Below are positions 8,323-17,099 of a stretch of DNA of 64,000 nt, piece by piece. Origin of the DNA: GCA-2715965 sp047608975. Its GTDB lineage: Bacteria > Verrucomicrobiota > Verrucomicrobiia > Limisphaerales > JAYPXF01. Positions within the stretch are counted from its first letter, which is position 1. Every line of letters begins with the position of its first letter. Under the pieces are notes generated by a model. That model was not told where the DNA came from. It ran no database searches and worked only from the letters and a program-made list of their open reading frames with translations. The stretch lies in the NCBI GenBank assembly GCA_047608975.1, contig JBLFYM010000005.1:1-64000 (forward strand). Direction: 5' to 3'. The position numbers and the translations under genes are program-made.

Positions 8323-9320
8323 CAGAAACCGTCCTCCTCTTCCCGCCGGGTCACGCGCATAAAGATGTCTTCAAGTGAGTTGCGCGTGCGGGTGAGTTCG
8401 CGGAGATTCCAGCCCTTGTCCCGGGCCACGGCAAATACCTGTGGCCGCAGATCAAGACCCGTGCGCGGAGTCAGCGAACACATCAGGAAATCCCCATCGG
8501 ACGGCTGCACATCGAAGTGTTCGATCTCGCCCGTGTGTTCGAGGTAATCCATCAGTTCCTCGCGCGGCGCGGCGATTTCGGCGATGACCTGTCGCTCGGA
8601 ACTCATCTTGGCGCGGAGACCTTCGACCGTGTCCGCCGCAATGATTTTTCCCTTATGAATGATGATCACCTCATCACAGGTCATTTCGATCTCGGAAAGA
8701 ATATGGCTGGAGAGCAACACGGTGTGCGTCTTGCCCAGTTCCTTGATCAGCTTGCGAACCGTGCGGATCTGATGGGGATCCAAACCGCTGGTGGGTTCGT
8801 CGAGAATCAGCACTTCGGGATCGTGGACCAGCGAATCGGCCAGCCCGACCCGCTGCTTGTATCCTTTGGAAAGCTGCCCAATGAGTTTTCGCTGAACGTC
8901 GCCCAGTCCGCAGACTTCAGTGACGTAGTCGACCCGTCGTCGGCTGTCGGCGACTTTCATCCCCTTCAGTCGCGCCCGAAATTTCAAATACTCCCGCACC
9001 CGCATGTCCGTGTGCAGCGGATTGCTTTCCGGGAGGTAGCCAATTGTCCGGCGGACTTCGTCCGGCTGGGTGTAGACGTCGTGCCCGCCTACCCAGGCCG
9101 AGCCGGAAGTCGCCGGCATGTAGCAGGAAAGGATGCGGAGAGTGGTGGTCTTCCCGGCTCCGTTCGGACCGAGGAACCCGACCACCTTGCCGCGCCCCAC
9201 CGTGAAACTGACGTCCTCGACTGCCGTGCGTTTCTTGAAACGCTTGGTCAGACCGCGAACCTCGATCATCGGGGTTTCATTTGGCGTCGGCTTTTCGTCC
9301 ATCAGTAAAAGGGCACTCAT
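8322..9320 (-). CDS. ABC transporter ATP-binding protein (GldA-like)
   Basis: 332 residues. Walker A GPNGAGKTT at residues 51-59, Q-loop YLPESNPL, signature LSKGYKQRVG, Walker B LILDEPTSGLDP, and H-loop SSHILSE are all present. The C-terminal 100 residues match the extension of CcmA/GldA-type exporter ATPases. First gene of the four-gene operon. The ATG at 9320 is followed seven codons on by another ATG at 9302; the upstream one is kept because GGGAAG precedes it, although very closely. It energises the ABC-2 permease in the inner membrane. Confidence 0.9.
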   Translation of the reverse strand: MSALLLMDEKPTPNETPMIEVRGLTKRFKKRTAVEDVSFTVGRGKVVGFLGPNGAGKTTTLRILSCYMPATSGSAWVGGHDVYTQPDEVRRTIGYLPESNPLHTDMRVREYLKFRARLKGMKVADSRRRVDYVTEVCGLGDVQRKLIGQLSKGYKQRVGLADSLVHDPEVLILDEPTSGLDPHQIRTVRKLIKELGKTHTVLLSSHILSEIEMTCDEVIIIHKGKIIAADTVEGLRAKMSSERQVIAEIAAPREELMDYLEHTGEIEHFDVQPSDGDFLMCSLTPRTGLDLRPQVFAVARDKGWNLRELTRTRNSLEDIFMRVTRREEEDGF

Positions 9321-9883
9321 CTTCCCGAAGACGGCCTGATTCGGCTAGGCAAAAACGGCGGCGGCTGCCCGCCAATGGTGTTGGGCGCGCGGCATGCCAT
9401 GGTTTCGCCGCGCGAATGAGTTTTCAATTGGGACCAAAACTCGAACTGCAGTGGGAATCTGCTCCCCGCCAACCAGACCTGCATGGTGGCGTTCGCCCGC
9501 CGAATCAGGGTTCTTGGCCGAACGAGACGGGCCGATGCCGTTGTTCTACGACATCTGGACAGCCAAGGAAGCCGACATCAAAGGAATTGGATCTGGGCTC
9601 AGCTGCCCGCTTGAAATCTTCTCCGTCGTCCCGCTGCAATCGGCACCGCGCCCGGTGATTCTTCATGCGCCTACGCCGTCCGAACGTGACGGCTGGCAGC
9701 TCGCTAACGTCCGGTCACCCGTTACGGGTTGCGCTGCTGCACTTGCCCGATCCGCGGCTTGGAAACCGTTCCGGGCATTCCAGATGAGCGAGCTTCACCC
9801 GACCTGAAAAGCCGCCGCGATTCGTTTTCAAATTCGGATAATGGTTGCCTGATTCCTTACTTACCTCTAATTGTCTTAGCGAA
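9321..9883. other. Intergenic region without a supported gene
   Basis: About 560 bases between the divergently placed ABC operon and the small basic gene. An open frame on the plus strand at 9394-9807 has no domain, compositional or start-site support. I see no repeat, RNA gene or clear promoter here. It may hold promoter elements of the ABC operon; TAGCCG at about 21 nt before its start is a weak -10 candidate. Confidence 0.4.
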
Positions 9884-10030
9884 ATGGCAGTTACACCGAG
9901 CAAAGACCAAAAGCGCAGAGAGCGTGAGATGAGGAAAGATGAGAAGCGCAGAGATCGTGAAGCGGCGAAATTGCAACAAAAAGCGGAAAAAGCTGCCCAA
10001 GAGGCCACTTCTGCGCCTGATCTCACCTGA
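9884..10030 (+). CDS. Small, highly charged basic protein (hypothetical)
   Basis: 48 codons from ATG at 9884. The product is almost entirely Lys/Arg/Glu/Asp with Ala and Gln, with runs such as KDQKRREREMRKDEKRR, and is predicted as one long charged helix. The composition is far from random for this G+C and differs from the surrounding non-coding bases, which favours a real gene. No membrane segment, no known domain. It lies 131 nt before the helicase gene on the same strand. A nucleic-acid-binding role would fit the charge but is only a guess. Confidence 0.4.
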   Translation: MAVTPSKDQKRREREMRKDEKRRDREAAKLQQKAEKAAQEATSAPDLT

Positions 10031-10161
10031 TCCTTTCTGAAACCTTGGTATCGAATTCCCGAAATTCGATCCGGACCCGGTTTCTGTAAGTCGATCCTCC
10101 GTCAAGTTGGAGGTCAATGATTTTATTTTTCAGGGACTGCCCCCGCTCGGTTTCCTGAATC

Positions 10162-12711
10162 ATGCCCGACCTCGATCCCGCTGCGCTCACTGATCCTTCG
10201 TCCAACGATGAGATCTTGGACATCTTCCTGGCCTACCTGATTGAGCAGGGTATCGAGCCCTATGATCACCAGGAAGAGGCGATCTTGGAATTGTTTGCGG
10301 GCAACAATGTAATTCTCAACACCCCCACCGGATCGGGGAAATCGCTGGTGGCCTTGGCCCTGCAGTTCCGGGCGATCTGTCAGCGGCGGCGTTCCTTCTA
10401 CACGGTGCCGGTGAAGGCGTTGGCCAATGAGAAATTCCTGTCGCTATGCAAGACCTTCGGGCCCGAGCGCGTGGGCATGATCACCGGCGACGCAACAGTC
10501 AACGCGGAAGCCCCGGTGATCTGTTGTACGGCGGAGATTCTCGCGAACCTGGCCCTGCGAGAAGGTGCGGCGGCGGAGGTCGACGAGGTGATCATGGACG
10601 AGTTCCATTACTACTCCGACGTCGAACGCGGAGTGGCTTGGCAAGTACCTTTGCTGACCCTGCCACGCGCGCAGTTCCTCTTGATGTCGGCGACGCTGGG
10701 CGAAACCGCTTTCTTTGAAAAGTCGATCACGGACCTGACCGGCACTCCGACCGTGTTGGTGAAATCAGAAGAACGACCGGTGCCGCTCGAGTTCGAATAC
10801 AGCACGACCCTGTTGGAGGAAAAGGTCGAGGAACTGGTCGAAGCCAGCCGGGCGCCGATCTACCTCGTGCATTTCACTCAGCGCGCCTGCGCGGAAACGG
10901 CGCAGGATCTGATGAGCCGGAACTTTTGCAGCAAGGCGCAGAAAGCTGAGATCGCCGAGATTCTCGTCGGGGCGGACTTTCGCAGTCCCTACGGCAAGGA
11001 AATGAAGAAGCTGCTGCGCCACGGGCTCGGAATTCACCACGCGGGCCTGCTGCCGAAATACCGGGTGACCGTGGAGAAGCTGGCACAGCGCGGCTTGCTC
11101 AAGGTCATCTGCGGAACAGACACCCTCGGAGTCGGCGTCAACGTTCCCATTCGCACGGTGCTCTTCACCCAGCTGTTCAAGTTCGGTGGCCAATCCACCA
11201 AGACCCTGGCAGTTCGCGATTTCAAACAGATCAGCGGTCGGGCCGGTCGCCGCGGCTTCGATGATGTCGGCTACGTGGTGGCTCAGGCACCGGCGCACGT
11301 CATCGAAAATCTCAAGTCGGAACGGAAAGCTGAGAGCAAAGGGAAGAAAAGCAAGGTGGTGAAGAAGCAAGCACCGGAGCGGGGTTTTGTGATGTGGGAT
11401 GAAACCACCTTCCGACGTCTGATCGACGCGCCTTCCGAGCAACTGAGTTCGGCCTTCAACATGCGTCACGGCATGTTGCTCAATGTGCTCAGTCGACGTG
11501 ATGAGGACGGTTGCGAAGAATTGCGGCGACTCATCAATATCTGTCACGAGACGCCGGTGAAGAAGCAGGCCTTGCGGCGGCGCGCCTTTTCGTTGTTTCG
11601 CGGATTGGTCGAGGGCGGCGTCTTGGACATCATTCCCAAAGCGGCCCGAACCGGACCCGCCAAGGTGGCTCTAAATATCGAACTACAGGAAGACTTCACC
11701 CTGAACCAGGCGCTGGGCATTTATCTGCTCGAAGCGATCCCGCAGCTCGATCGCGAAGACATCGATTATCCGATCAACGTGATTTCCATGGTGGAGGCGA
11801 TTCTTGAGGATCCCGCCGCCGTGCTGCGCAAACAGGTGGACCTGGCGAAGTCGGAACTGATGGGGAAGATGAAAGCCGAAGGGATCGAGTACGACGAGCG
11901 CATCGAACGGCTGGAAGAAGTTGAGCATCCCAAGCCCGGCAAGGAATTCATCTACCAAACCTACAACGCCTTCATCGTCGACCACCCGTGGGCAAAAGAA
12001 GCCTCGGTCCGGCCCAAGTCGATCGCGCGGGAAATGTTCATTGAGTGGCAGTCCTTCGATGACTACATCAAGACCTATGGCTTGGAGCGTAGCGAAGCGG
12101 TGTTGTTACGACATTTGTCCGAAGTCTACAAAGTCCTCGCCCAGACAGTACCGCCGGCGTTGAAGACCCCCGAGTTGGAAGAGGTGGAGGCCTTCTTCGA
12201 AGAGATCGTGCGGGGAGTTGACTCCAGCCTGCTTGATGAATGGGAACGGTTGCGCAATCCGGATTTCGTGCCCGCGGAACGGGAGAAGCCCGTCACCGAA
12301 AAGAAGCCGCAACCCCTCACCCGCAATCGTACCGCCTTTACGCGAGCGGTGCGCAATCGCGTGTTTGATTTCGTGAAAGAGCTCTCGCGAGACAATCTCC
12401 AGGCCGCCCTGGAACTCATCGCTGAGAATGCCGAGGGCGGCGAATGGACTGTTCCACGTCTCACCGAAGCCATGTCTGGTTATTGGGAAGAGCACGGCCG
12501 GATCCGCCTAGACCCCGAGGCCCGAAACGCCAAACACAGTCACATCGATGAAGTCCCCGACGAACGTCGCTGGCAAGTCGAACAGGTCCTGATCGATCCG
12601 GAAGAACTCAATGACTGGAGCGCAGTCTTCGACGTGAATCTGGAAAAGAGCGATACGGAGGGAGTGCCAGTCCTGGCCTTGACCAAGCTCGGTCCTGTGG
12701 CAGTGCATTGA
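10162..12711 (+). CDS. Ski2-like DEAD/DEAH-box RNA helicase with DUF3516-type C-terminus
   Basis: 849 residues. Motif I TPTGSGKS at residues 54-61, motif II DEFH at 146-149, motif III SAT at about 176, and motif VI QISGRAGRRG at 356-365 define a superfamily 2 helicase of the Ski2/Mtr4 kind. A Lys-rich insertion (around residues 388-405) follows, then a long alpha-helical C-terminal region matching the DUF3516 group of bacterial Ski2-like helicases. Expected activity: ATP-dependent 3'-5' unwinding of RNA or DNA; biological role in bacteria is poorly known. Monocistronic, with 72 nt to the next gene. Start by ATG, no Shine-Dalgarno. Confidence 0.88.
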   Translation: MPDLDPAALTDPSSNDEILDIFLAYLIEQGIEPYDHQEEAILELFAGNNVILNTPTGSGKSLVALALQFRAICQRRRSFYTVPVKALANEKFLSLCKTFGPERVGMITGDATVNAEAPVICCTAEILANLALREGAAAEVDEVIMDEFHYYSDVERGVAWQVPLLTLPRAQFLLMSATLGETAFFEKSITDLTGTPTVLVKSEERPVPLEFEYSTTLLEEKVEELVEASRAPIYLVHFTQRACAETAQDLMSRNFCSKAQKAEIAEILVGADFRSPYGKEMKKLLRHGLGIHHAGLLPKYRVTVEKLAQRGLLKVICGTDTLGVGVNVPIRTVLFTQLFKFGGQSTKTLAVRDFKQISGRAGRRGFDDVGYVVAQAPAHVIENLKSERKAESKGKKSKVVKKQAPERGFVMWDETTFRRLIDAPSEQLSSAFNMRHGMLLNVLSRRDEDGCEELRRLINICHETPVKKQALRRRAFSLFRGLVEGGVLDIIPKAARTGPAKVALNIELQEDFTLNQALGIYLLEAIPQLDREDIDYPINVISMVEAILEDPAAVLRKQVDLAKSELMGKMKAEGIEYDERIERLEEVEHPKPGKEFIYQTYNAFIVDHPWAKEASVRPKSIAREMFIEWQSFDDYIKTYGLERSEAVLLRHLSEVYKVLAQTVPPALKTPELEEVEAFFEEIVRGVDSSLLDEWERLRNPDFVPAEREKPVTEKKPQPLTRNRTAFTRAVRNRVFDFVKELSRDNLQAALELIAENAEGGEWTVPRLTEAMSGYWEEHGRIRLDPEARNAKHSHIDEVPDERRWQVEQVLIDPEELNDWSAVFDVNLEKSDTEGVPVLALTKLGPVAVH

Positions 12712-12801
12712 CACGATCCCGAATCCGGCCAAGGCGTCAACCGCTCCGGGGATTGGGATTGTCCATAACTCCAGATCGACTTTGTGACGGCGGATCACAT
12801 C

Positions 12802-15084
12802 ATGGCGTTGTTGAACGGTTCAAAGACGCATAGATTTTGGCAGTGGGTCGCCGCCCGGGCAGGGCGGCGGGTCGCGTTGGGCTTGGTGATGATGGGGGTG
12901 GCGATAGTGTTGGGGGCGTTGATTGGTTTGCGCTTTGTGCCGTTGCCGGCTGCTTTGTTTGTGCCGCCGGTGGAGAGTGTTGAGTTGACGGATCGGTACG
13001 GGTTGCGGCTGCGGGTTGAGGCGAGGGGTGGAGGGCTGTATTCGAGTAACATTGCGCGGGACGATATTCCGAGGGTTTTGGGCATGGCGACGATTGCGGC
13101 GGAGGACAAGCGGTTTCGGAATCACGGTGGGGTGGATGTGTTGGCGACGTTGCGGGCAGCCTATGGATTTGTGCGGCATCGGCGGGTGATCAGTGGTGGT
13201 TCGACGATTACGCAGCAGCTCATCAAGCTGGCCCAGCCGCGGCCGCGGACGATTCGTACGAAGGTGATCGAAGCGGTTCAGGCGATGCGGTTGGAACAGC
13301 TTTGGAACAAGGATCGGATTCTCACGGAATACCTCAATCGATTGGACTACGGGAATCTGCAGCGAGGTTGTGTGAATGCGGCGCAGTTCTATTTTGGGAA
13401 ACGGGTTTCCGAGTTGAGCCATGCTGAAGCGGCGCTGCTCGCGGGTTTGCCTCAGGGGCCCTCGCGGCTGAATCCCCACCGAAATCGTGAACCGGCAATT
13501 CGCCGCCAGCAATGGGTCTTGGGACGAATGAGGGTGATAGGTGAGTTGGATGAGGCTCAATTCGATTTTGCCAAAGACGAGATACTGAATCTTCGCCTGT
13601 CGGGCCGCGCCTTTCATGCGCCTCATTTCGTCGAACTCGCGCATGCTGCAGGAATTCCTGATGAACCTAGCATTCGGACTTCGCTCGATTTGGAACTGAA
13701 TCGTGAGGTGTTGAGTTCGCTCAATCTGCACCTGAAAGAACTGGCTGATCATAACGTTCAGAACGGCGCGGTCGTGGCGATCGAAAACCAACGCGGCACC
13801 GTGAGGATATTGGTGGGCTCACAGAACTTCTTCGAACCGAGAAACGGTCAGATCAATGGCGTGTGGATTCCGCGCTCACCTGGTTCAGCTCTGAAACCGA
13901 TATTGTATCAGTTGGCCTTCGAACGAGGATTTACCCCGGCCAGTGTGTTGGCGGATATCCCGACGGATTTCCCAACCGCCACGGGGCTTTATCGGCCGGT
14001 GAATTATGACCGTAGATTTCTGGGGCCCGTACGGGCGCGGTTTGCTTTGGCGAATTCACTCAACGTGCCCGCCGTGCGGTTGTTGGCCGATATCAGCGCG
14101 ACCCGTTTTCAGGCCCGACTCAAATCGTTGGGGATCAGCAATCTTACTCACGAGCCGGATTACTACGGACTCGGGCTCGCACTGGGAAATCCGGAGGTTC
14201 GCCTGCTCGAACTTGCCAACGCTTACGCGACTCTTGCCCGTATGGGCGTTTACCGGCCGGTTTCGTTTCTGGAAGATGAGACGGCCGGGGAGGGGAAACA
14301 GATTCTTGAGCGTGATGCCTGTTGGTTGGTCACCGACATCTTGTCGGATGACATGGCGCGCAGTCATGCCTTTGGAATGGATTCGCCGTTGCAGTTCGAT
14401 TTTCAGGTCGCCTGCAAGACCGGGACCAGTTCCAATTTTCGAGACAATTGGGCGTTTGGCTACACCCCCGAATTTACAGTCGGTGTGTGGGTTGGAAACT
14501 TCGATGGCACCGCGATGCAGCAGGTCTCGGGCGTGGCCGGTGCCGGGCCGGTGTTGCATGAGGTCATGAACAGCCTGAAGCAACGTTTTGGTACTAGCTG
14601 GTATGAGCAACCCGCCACGGTGGTTTCCCACAATGTTCATCCGCTGACCGGCCGTCTTACGGAGATTACCAATGGAGTTGCCGAACTGTTCATCAAGGAT
14701 CAGTTGCCGCCGATGGAGACGGTGGGGGACTATTCAGAAACCGGTTGCGTGCTGCTGGCGGGCGAATATCAAAGCTGGTTCGATTCTTCGGAAAACCATC
14801 TGCGTGATCGGGTTGAAATCCGACCAGCGACGGGCGTCGCCCGAATTCTGTCTCCCATTCAAGGGACTGTGTATTTCCTGGATCCGGATCTTCCCGCGAG
14901 CAGTCGCGAGATACCACTCCGCTCCACCTCCCGACAGTTATCCTGGAAATGCGAATCGTTGGAATGTCGGGAAGGGGCTGGTGAATCTGTCGCGTTGATG
15001 AAACCTGGCCGTCATCTGCTCACCGCATCGGACCCGGCCACCGGTCTGGAACTGAAGACCTGGATCGAAGTTCGCAAGCTGTAG
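12802..15084 (+). CDS. pbpC: Penicillin-binding protein 1C (bifunctional peptidoglycan synthase)
   Basis: 760 residues from the ATG at 12802, preferred over a GTG at 12784 because a GGCGGA sequence lies 7 nt upstream. Membrane anchor at residues 24-43. The GT51 transglycosylase domain has EDKRF at 101-105 (catalytic Glu101) and GGSTITQQ at 132-139. The transpeptidase domain has SALK at 362-365 (nucleophile Ser362), SLN at 419-421 and KTG at 539-541. The final 90 residues form the BiPBP_C domain found in PBP1C. It polymerises and may crosslink murein on the outer face of the inner membrane. No alpha-2-macroglobulin gene, its frequent partner, is adjacent. Confidence 0.92.
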   Translation: MALLNGSKTHRFWQWVAARAGRRVALGLVMMGVAIVLGALIGLRFVPLPAALFVPPVESVELTDRYGLRLRVEARGGGLYSSNIARDDIPRVLGMATIAAEDKRFRNHGGVDVLATLRAAYGFVRHRRVISGGSTITQQLIKLAQPRPRTIRTKVIEAVQAMRLEQLWNKDRILTEYLNRLDYGNLQRGCVNAAQFYFGKRVSELSHAEAALLAGLPQGPSRLNPHRNREPAIRRQQWVLGRMRVIGELDEAQFDFAKDEILNLRLSGRAFHAPHFVELAHAAGIPDEPSIRTSLDLELNREVLSSLNLHLKELADHNVQNGAVVAIENQRGTVRILVGSQNFFEPRNGQINGVWIPRSPGSALKPILYQLAFERGFTPASVLADIPTDFPTATGLYRPVNYDRRFLGPVRARFALANSLNVPAVRLLADISATRFQARLKSLGISNLTHEPDYYGLGLALGNPEVRLLELANAYATLARMGVYRPVSFLEDETAGEGKQILERDACWLVTDILSDDMARSHAFGMDSPLQFDFQVACKTGTSSNFRDNWAFGYTPEFTVGVWVGNFDGTAMQQVSGVAGAGPVLHEVMNSLKQRFGTSWYEQPATVVSHNVHPLTGRLTEITNGVAELFIKDQLPPMETVGDYSETGCVLLAGEYQSWFDSSENHLRDRVEIRPATGVARILSPIQGTVYFLDPDLPASSREIPLRSTSRQLSWKCESLECREGAGESVALMKPGRHLLTASDPATGLELKTWIEVRKL

Positions 15085-15332
15085 GGCGCGAAGTGGCGGA
15101 ATTCGTGAGAATTTCGTTTCCGGAAATGGAGAAGGTGCACGTCAGGCTTTTGGTCTCATTCACATTGCCAAGCCCAACGTGCACCACGAATAGACTGCGC
15201 CTACGAAAGTCTTACGACTTCCGCTACTGGGCCAAGCGCGGGATGGCGTCATCTTCCCGTCATTTCATTCGGTTACGTTCAGTGGATGCGCGGATAGCTG
15301 CCGGACAACCCAGCGGAAGAGTGGGCAATGAT

Positions 15333-15360
15333 TTGCGCGACAGGAATTTCACACTAGGCT
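15333..15360 (+). promoter_or_regulatory. Promoter of the TIR-ATPase gene
   Basis: TTGCGC at 15333-15338, 16-bp spacer, TAGGCT at 15355-15360, then 13 nt to the ATG. A transcript starting about 7 nt after the -10 would have a leader of only about 6 nt. Confidence 0.5.
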
Positions 15361-15373
15361 CTGCCCCGAAAAT

Positions 15374-16963
15374 ATGGACGACCAAACCGACAATCGCCGT
15401 GTGGCGATTCTTTACAAACGTGGCGCGCAGCCGGATGAGGCGCTCGTTGAATTGCTGGAAACCGAACTGACCGCCGCGGGCTTTCAGGTTTTCATCGATC
15501 GGCATCTCGAGGTCGGGATGGACTGGGCGCGAGAGCTGGAAACCCAGATTCGCGAGGCCGATGCGGTTGTGCCGCTTATCTCCGAGGCGTCTCTATCCAG
15601 TGAAATGATGGCTTTCGAGGTCGAGCACGCAAACGACGTCGCGCGCGCCACCAATGGCCGCCCGGCACTCATGCCGGTGCGGGTGGATTATACGGGACCA
15701 TTGACCGAGCCCATGGCGGGCATTCTTGATCCCATCCAATACATCCTGTGGGACGGGGAGTACACCAACGAGGGGTTGGTGGCGGAACTGACCTACGCCC
15801 TCAAATCTCTGGCGCCGGCCGCATCCAGCGCGGCGTTGCCGGAGAAAGGCGAGCGGCTGACGCCAAAGTTGGCGGCCCGGATCGAGAAGGCGAAGGTGAA
15901 GCCGGAATTGGAGGAACTGGTATCAACCCTGCCGCGTGCGTTGGAATCTGTCGGTGGCGCGGTACCGCTGAGTTCAGAATTCTACCTGCCCCGACCGGCC
16001 GATGAGCAACTGGCGGAGGCTTTGGAGCAGCGCGACAGCATCGTCCTGATCAAGGGCGCGCGCCAGATGGGGAAGACCTCGCTACTGGCGCGCGGGCTGG
16101 CTGCGGCCAGAGAACGCGGCGACGTGGTTTCCTCGCTGGATCTCCAAAAGCTGAGCGGCACCAACCTGCAGTCGGCCAACACGTTCTACTTCACCTTGTG
16201 CGAAGCCCTTGCCGATCAGCTGGACCTCGATGTGCTGCCGTCGGAAACCTGGGACGAGAACCGCGGTGCGAACGCCAACTTCGAGCGCTATATCCGGCGT
16301 CAGGTCCTAAAGAATATCGACGGACATTTTGTCTGGGGACTGGATGAGATTGATCGGCTGTTCGGCTGTGAATTTGGGAGTGAAGTTTTCGGACTCTTTC
16401 GTTCCTGGCACAACGATCGCGCCCTGGATCCGTCCGGTCCCTGGTCAAAACTGACCTTGGTGATCGCCTATGCGACGGAAGCACATCTGTTCATCACGGA
16501 CATGAATCAGTCGCCGTTCAACGTCGGAACACGGCTGGAGGTGGAGGATTTCTCCTCGATGCAGGTCGCTGAGATGAACCGCCGTTACCGGAGCCCGCTA
16601 AAGTCGACGGAAGAGATTGGTCGCCTGGTAAAATTGGTTGCCGGTCATCCATATTTGGTACGTCGCGCGTTGCACGAACTCGCGACCAACCCCACGGACA
16701 AATACGATCAGTTCGAGGAATTGGCAGATCAGGATGAGGGTATCTATGGCGACCACTTGCGCCGTATTCTGGTGTTGCTCGCCAAGGATCCGGAACTGCT
16801 CGCCGTGATGCATGGCGTATTGGAAGGGCAGCCCTGTCCAACACCCGAGAGCTTTTACCGTCTCCGCAGCGCCGGCCTCGTAAGGGGCAGTTCGCAGAAT
16901 GAAGTGCTACCACGCTGCAAACTCTATCAGCAGTACCTGAAGCGTCACATGCGCCAAGGCTGA
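15374..16963 (+). CDS. TIR domain - AAA-like (AAA_35/STAND) ATPase
   Basis: 529 residues. Residues 8-145 form a TIR domain: the first strand RRVAILYKRG, then FQVFIDRHLEVGMDW, and SEASLSSEMMAFE, in which E82 occupies the position of the catalytic NADase glutamate (S-x5-E pattern). A linker leads to an AAA-like ATPase of the AAA_35 type: Walker A GARQMGKTS at 228-236 (K234), Walker B GLDEID at 322-327, and a C-terminal region with the TPFNxGxRLE-like phrase SPFNVGTRLEVEDF. No membrane segment. The next gene, 136 nt on, encodes a clearly related ATPase, so the two probably form a module. TIR-NTPase proteins in bacteria often sense infection and deplete NAD+, but a signalling role is equally possible. 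No substrate or trigger can be seen. Confidence 0.82.
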   Translation: MDDQTDNRRVAILYKRGAQPDEALVELLETELTAAGFQVFIDRHLEVGMDWARELETQIREADAVVPLISEASLSSEMMAFEVEHANDVARATNGRPALMPVRVDYTGPLTEPMAGILDPIQYILWDGEYTNEGLVAELTYALKSLAPAASSAALPEKGERLTPKLAARIEKAKVKPELEELVSTLPRALESVGGAVPLSSEFYLPRPADEQLAEALEQRDSIVLIKGARQMGKTSLLARGLAAARERGDVVSSLDLQKLSGTNLQSANTFYFTLCEALADQLDLDVLPSETWDENRGANANFERYIRRQVLKNIDGHFVWGLDEIDRLFGCEFGSEVFGLFRSWHNDRALDPSGPWSKLTLVIAYATEAHLFITDMNQSPFNVGTRLEVEDFSSMQVAEMNRRYRSPLKSTEEIGRLVKLVAGHPYLVRRALHELATNPTDKYDQFEELADQDEGIYGDHLRRILVLLAKDPELLAVMHGVLEGQPCPTPESFYRLRSAGLVRGSSQNEVLPRCKLYQQYLKRHMRQG

Positions 16964-17099
16964 AGCCGCTCCCTGCGGTGGCGAAACCACGAATGATCAC
17001 GGATATCAAGCAAATGAGTGAGGTTACGTGGATCCCGTCCGTGCCGGGCACCCGGAATCCGTGTCTATTCGCGTCCATTCGTGTTTGCAGGCAAACCCC

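Noticed and set aside
9394..9807. Open frame of 137 codons between the ABC operon and the small basic gene
   Set aside because: No domain, promoter or start-site support, and its composition looks like random high-G+C sequence.
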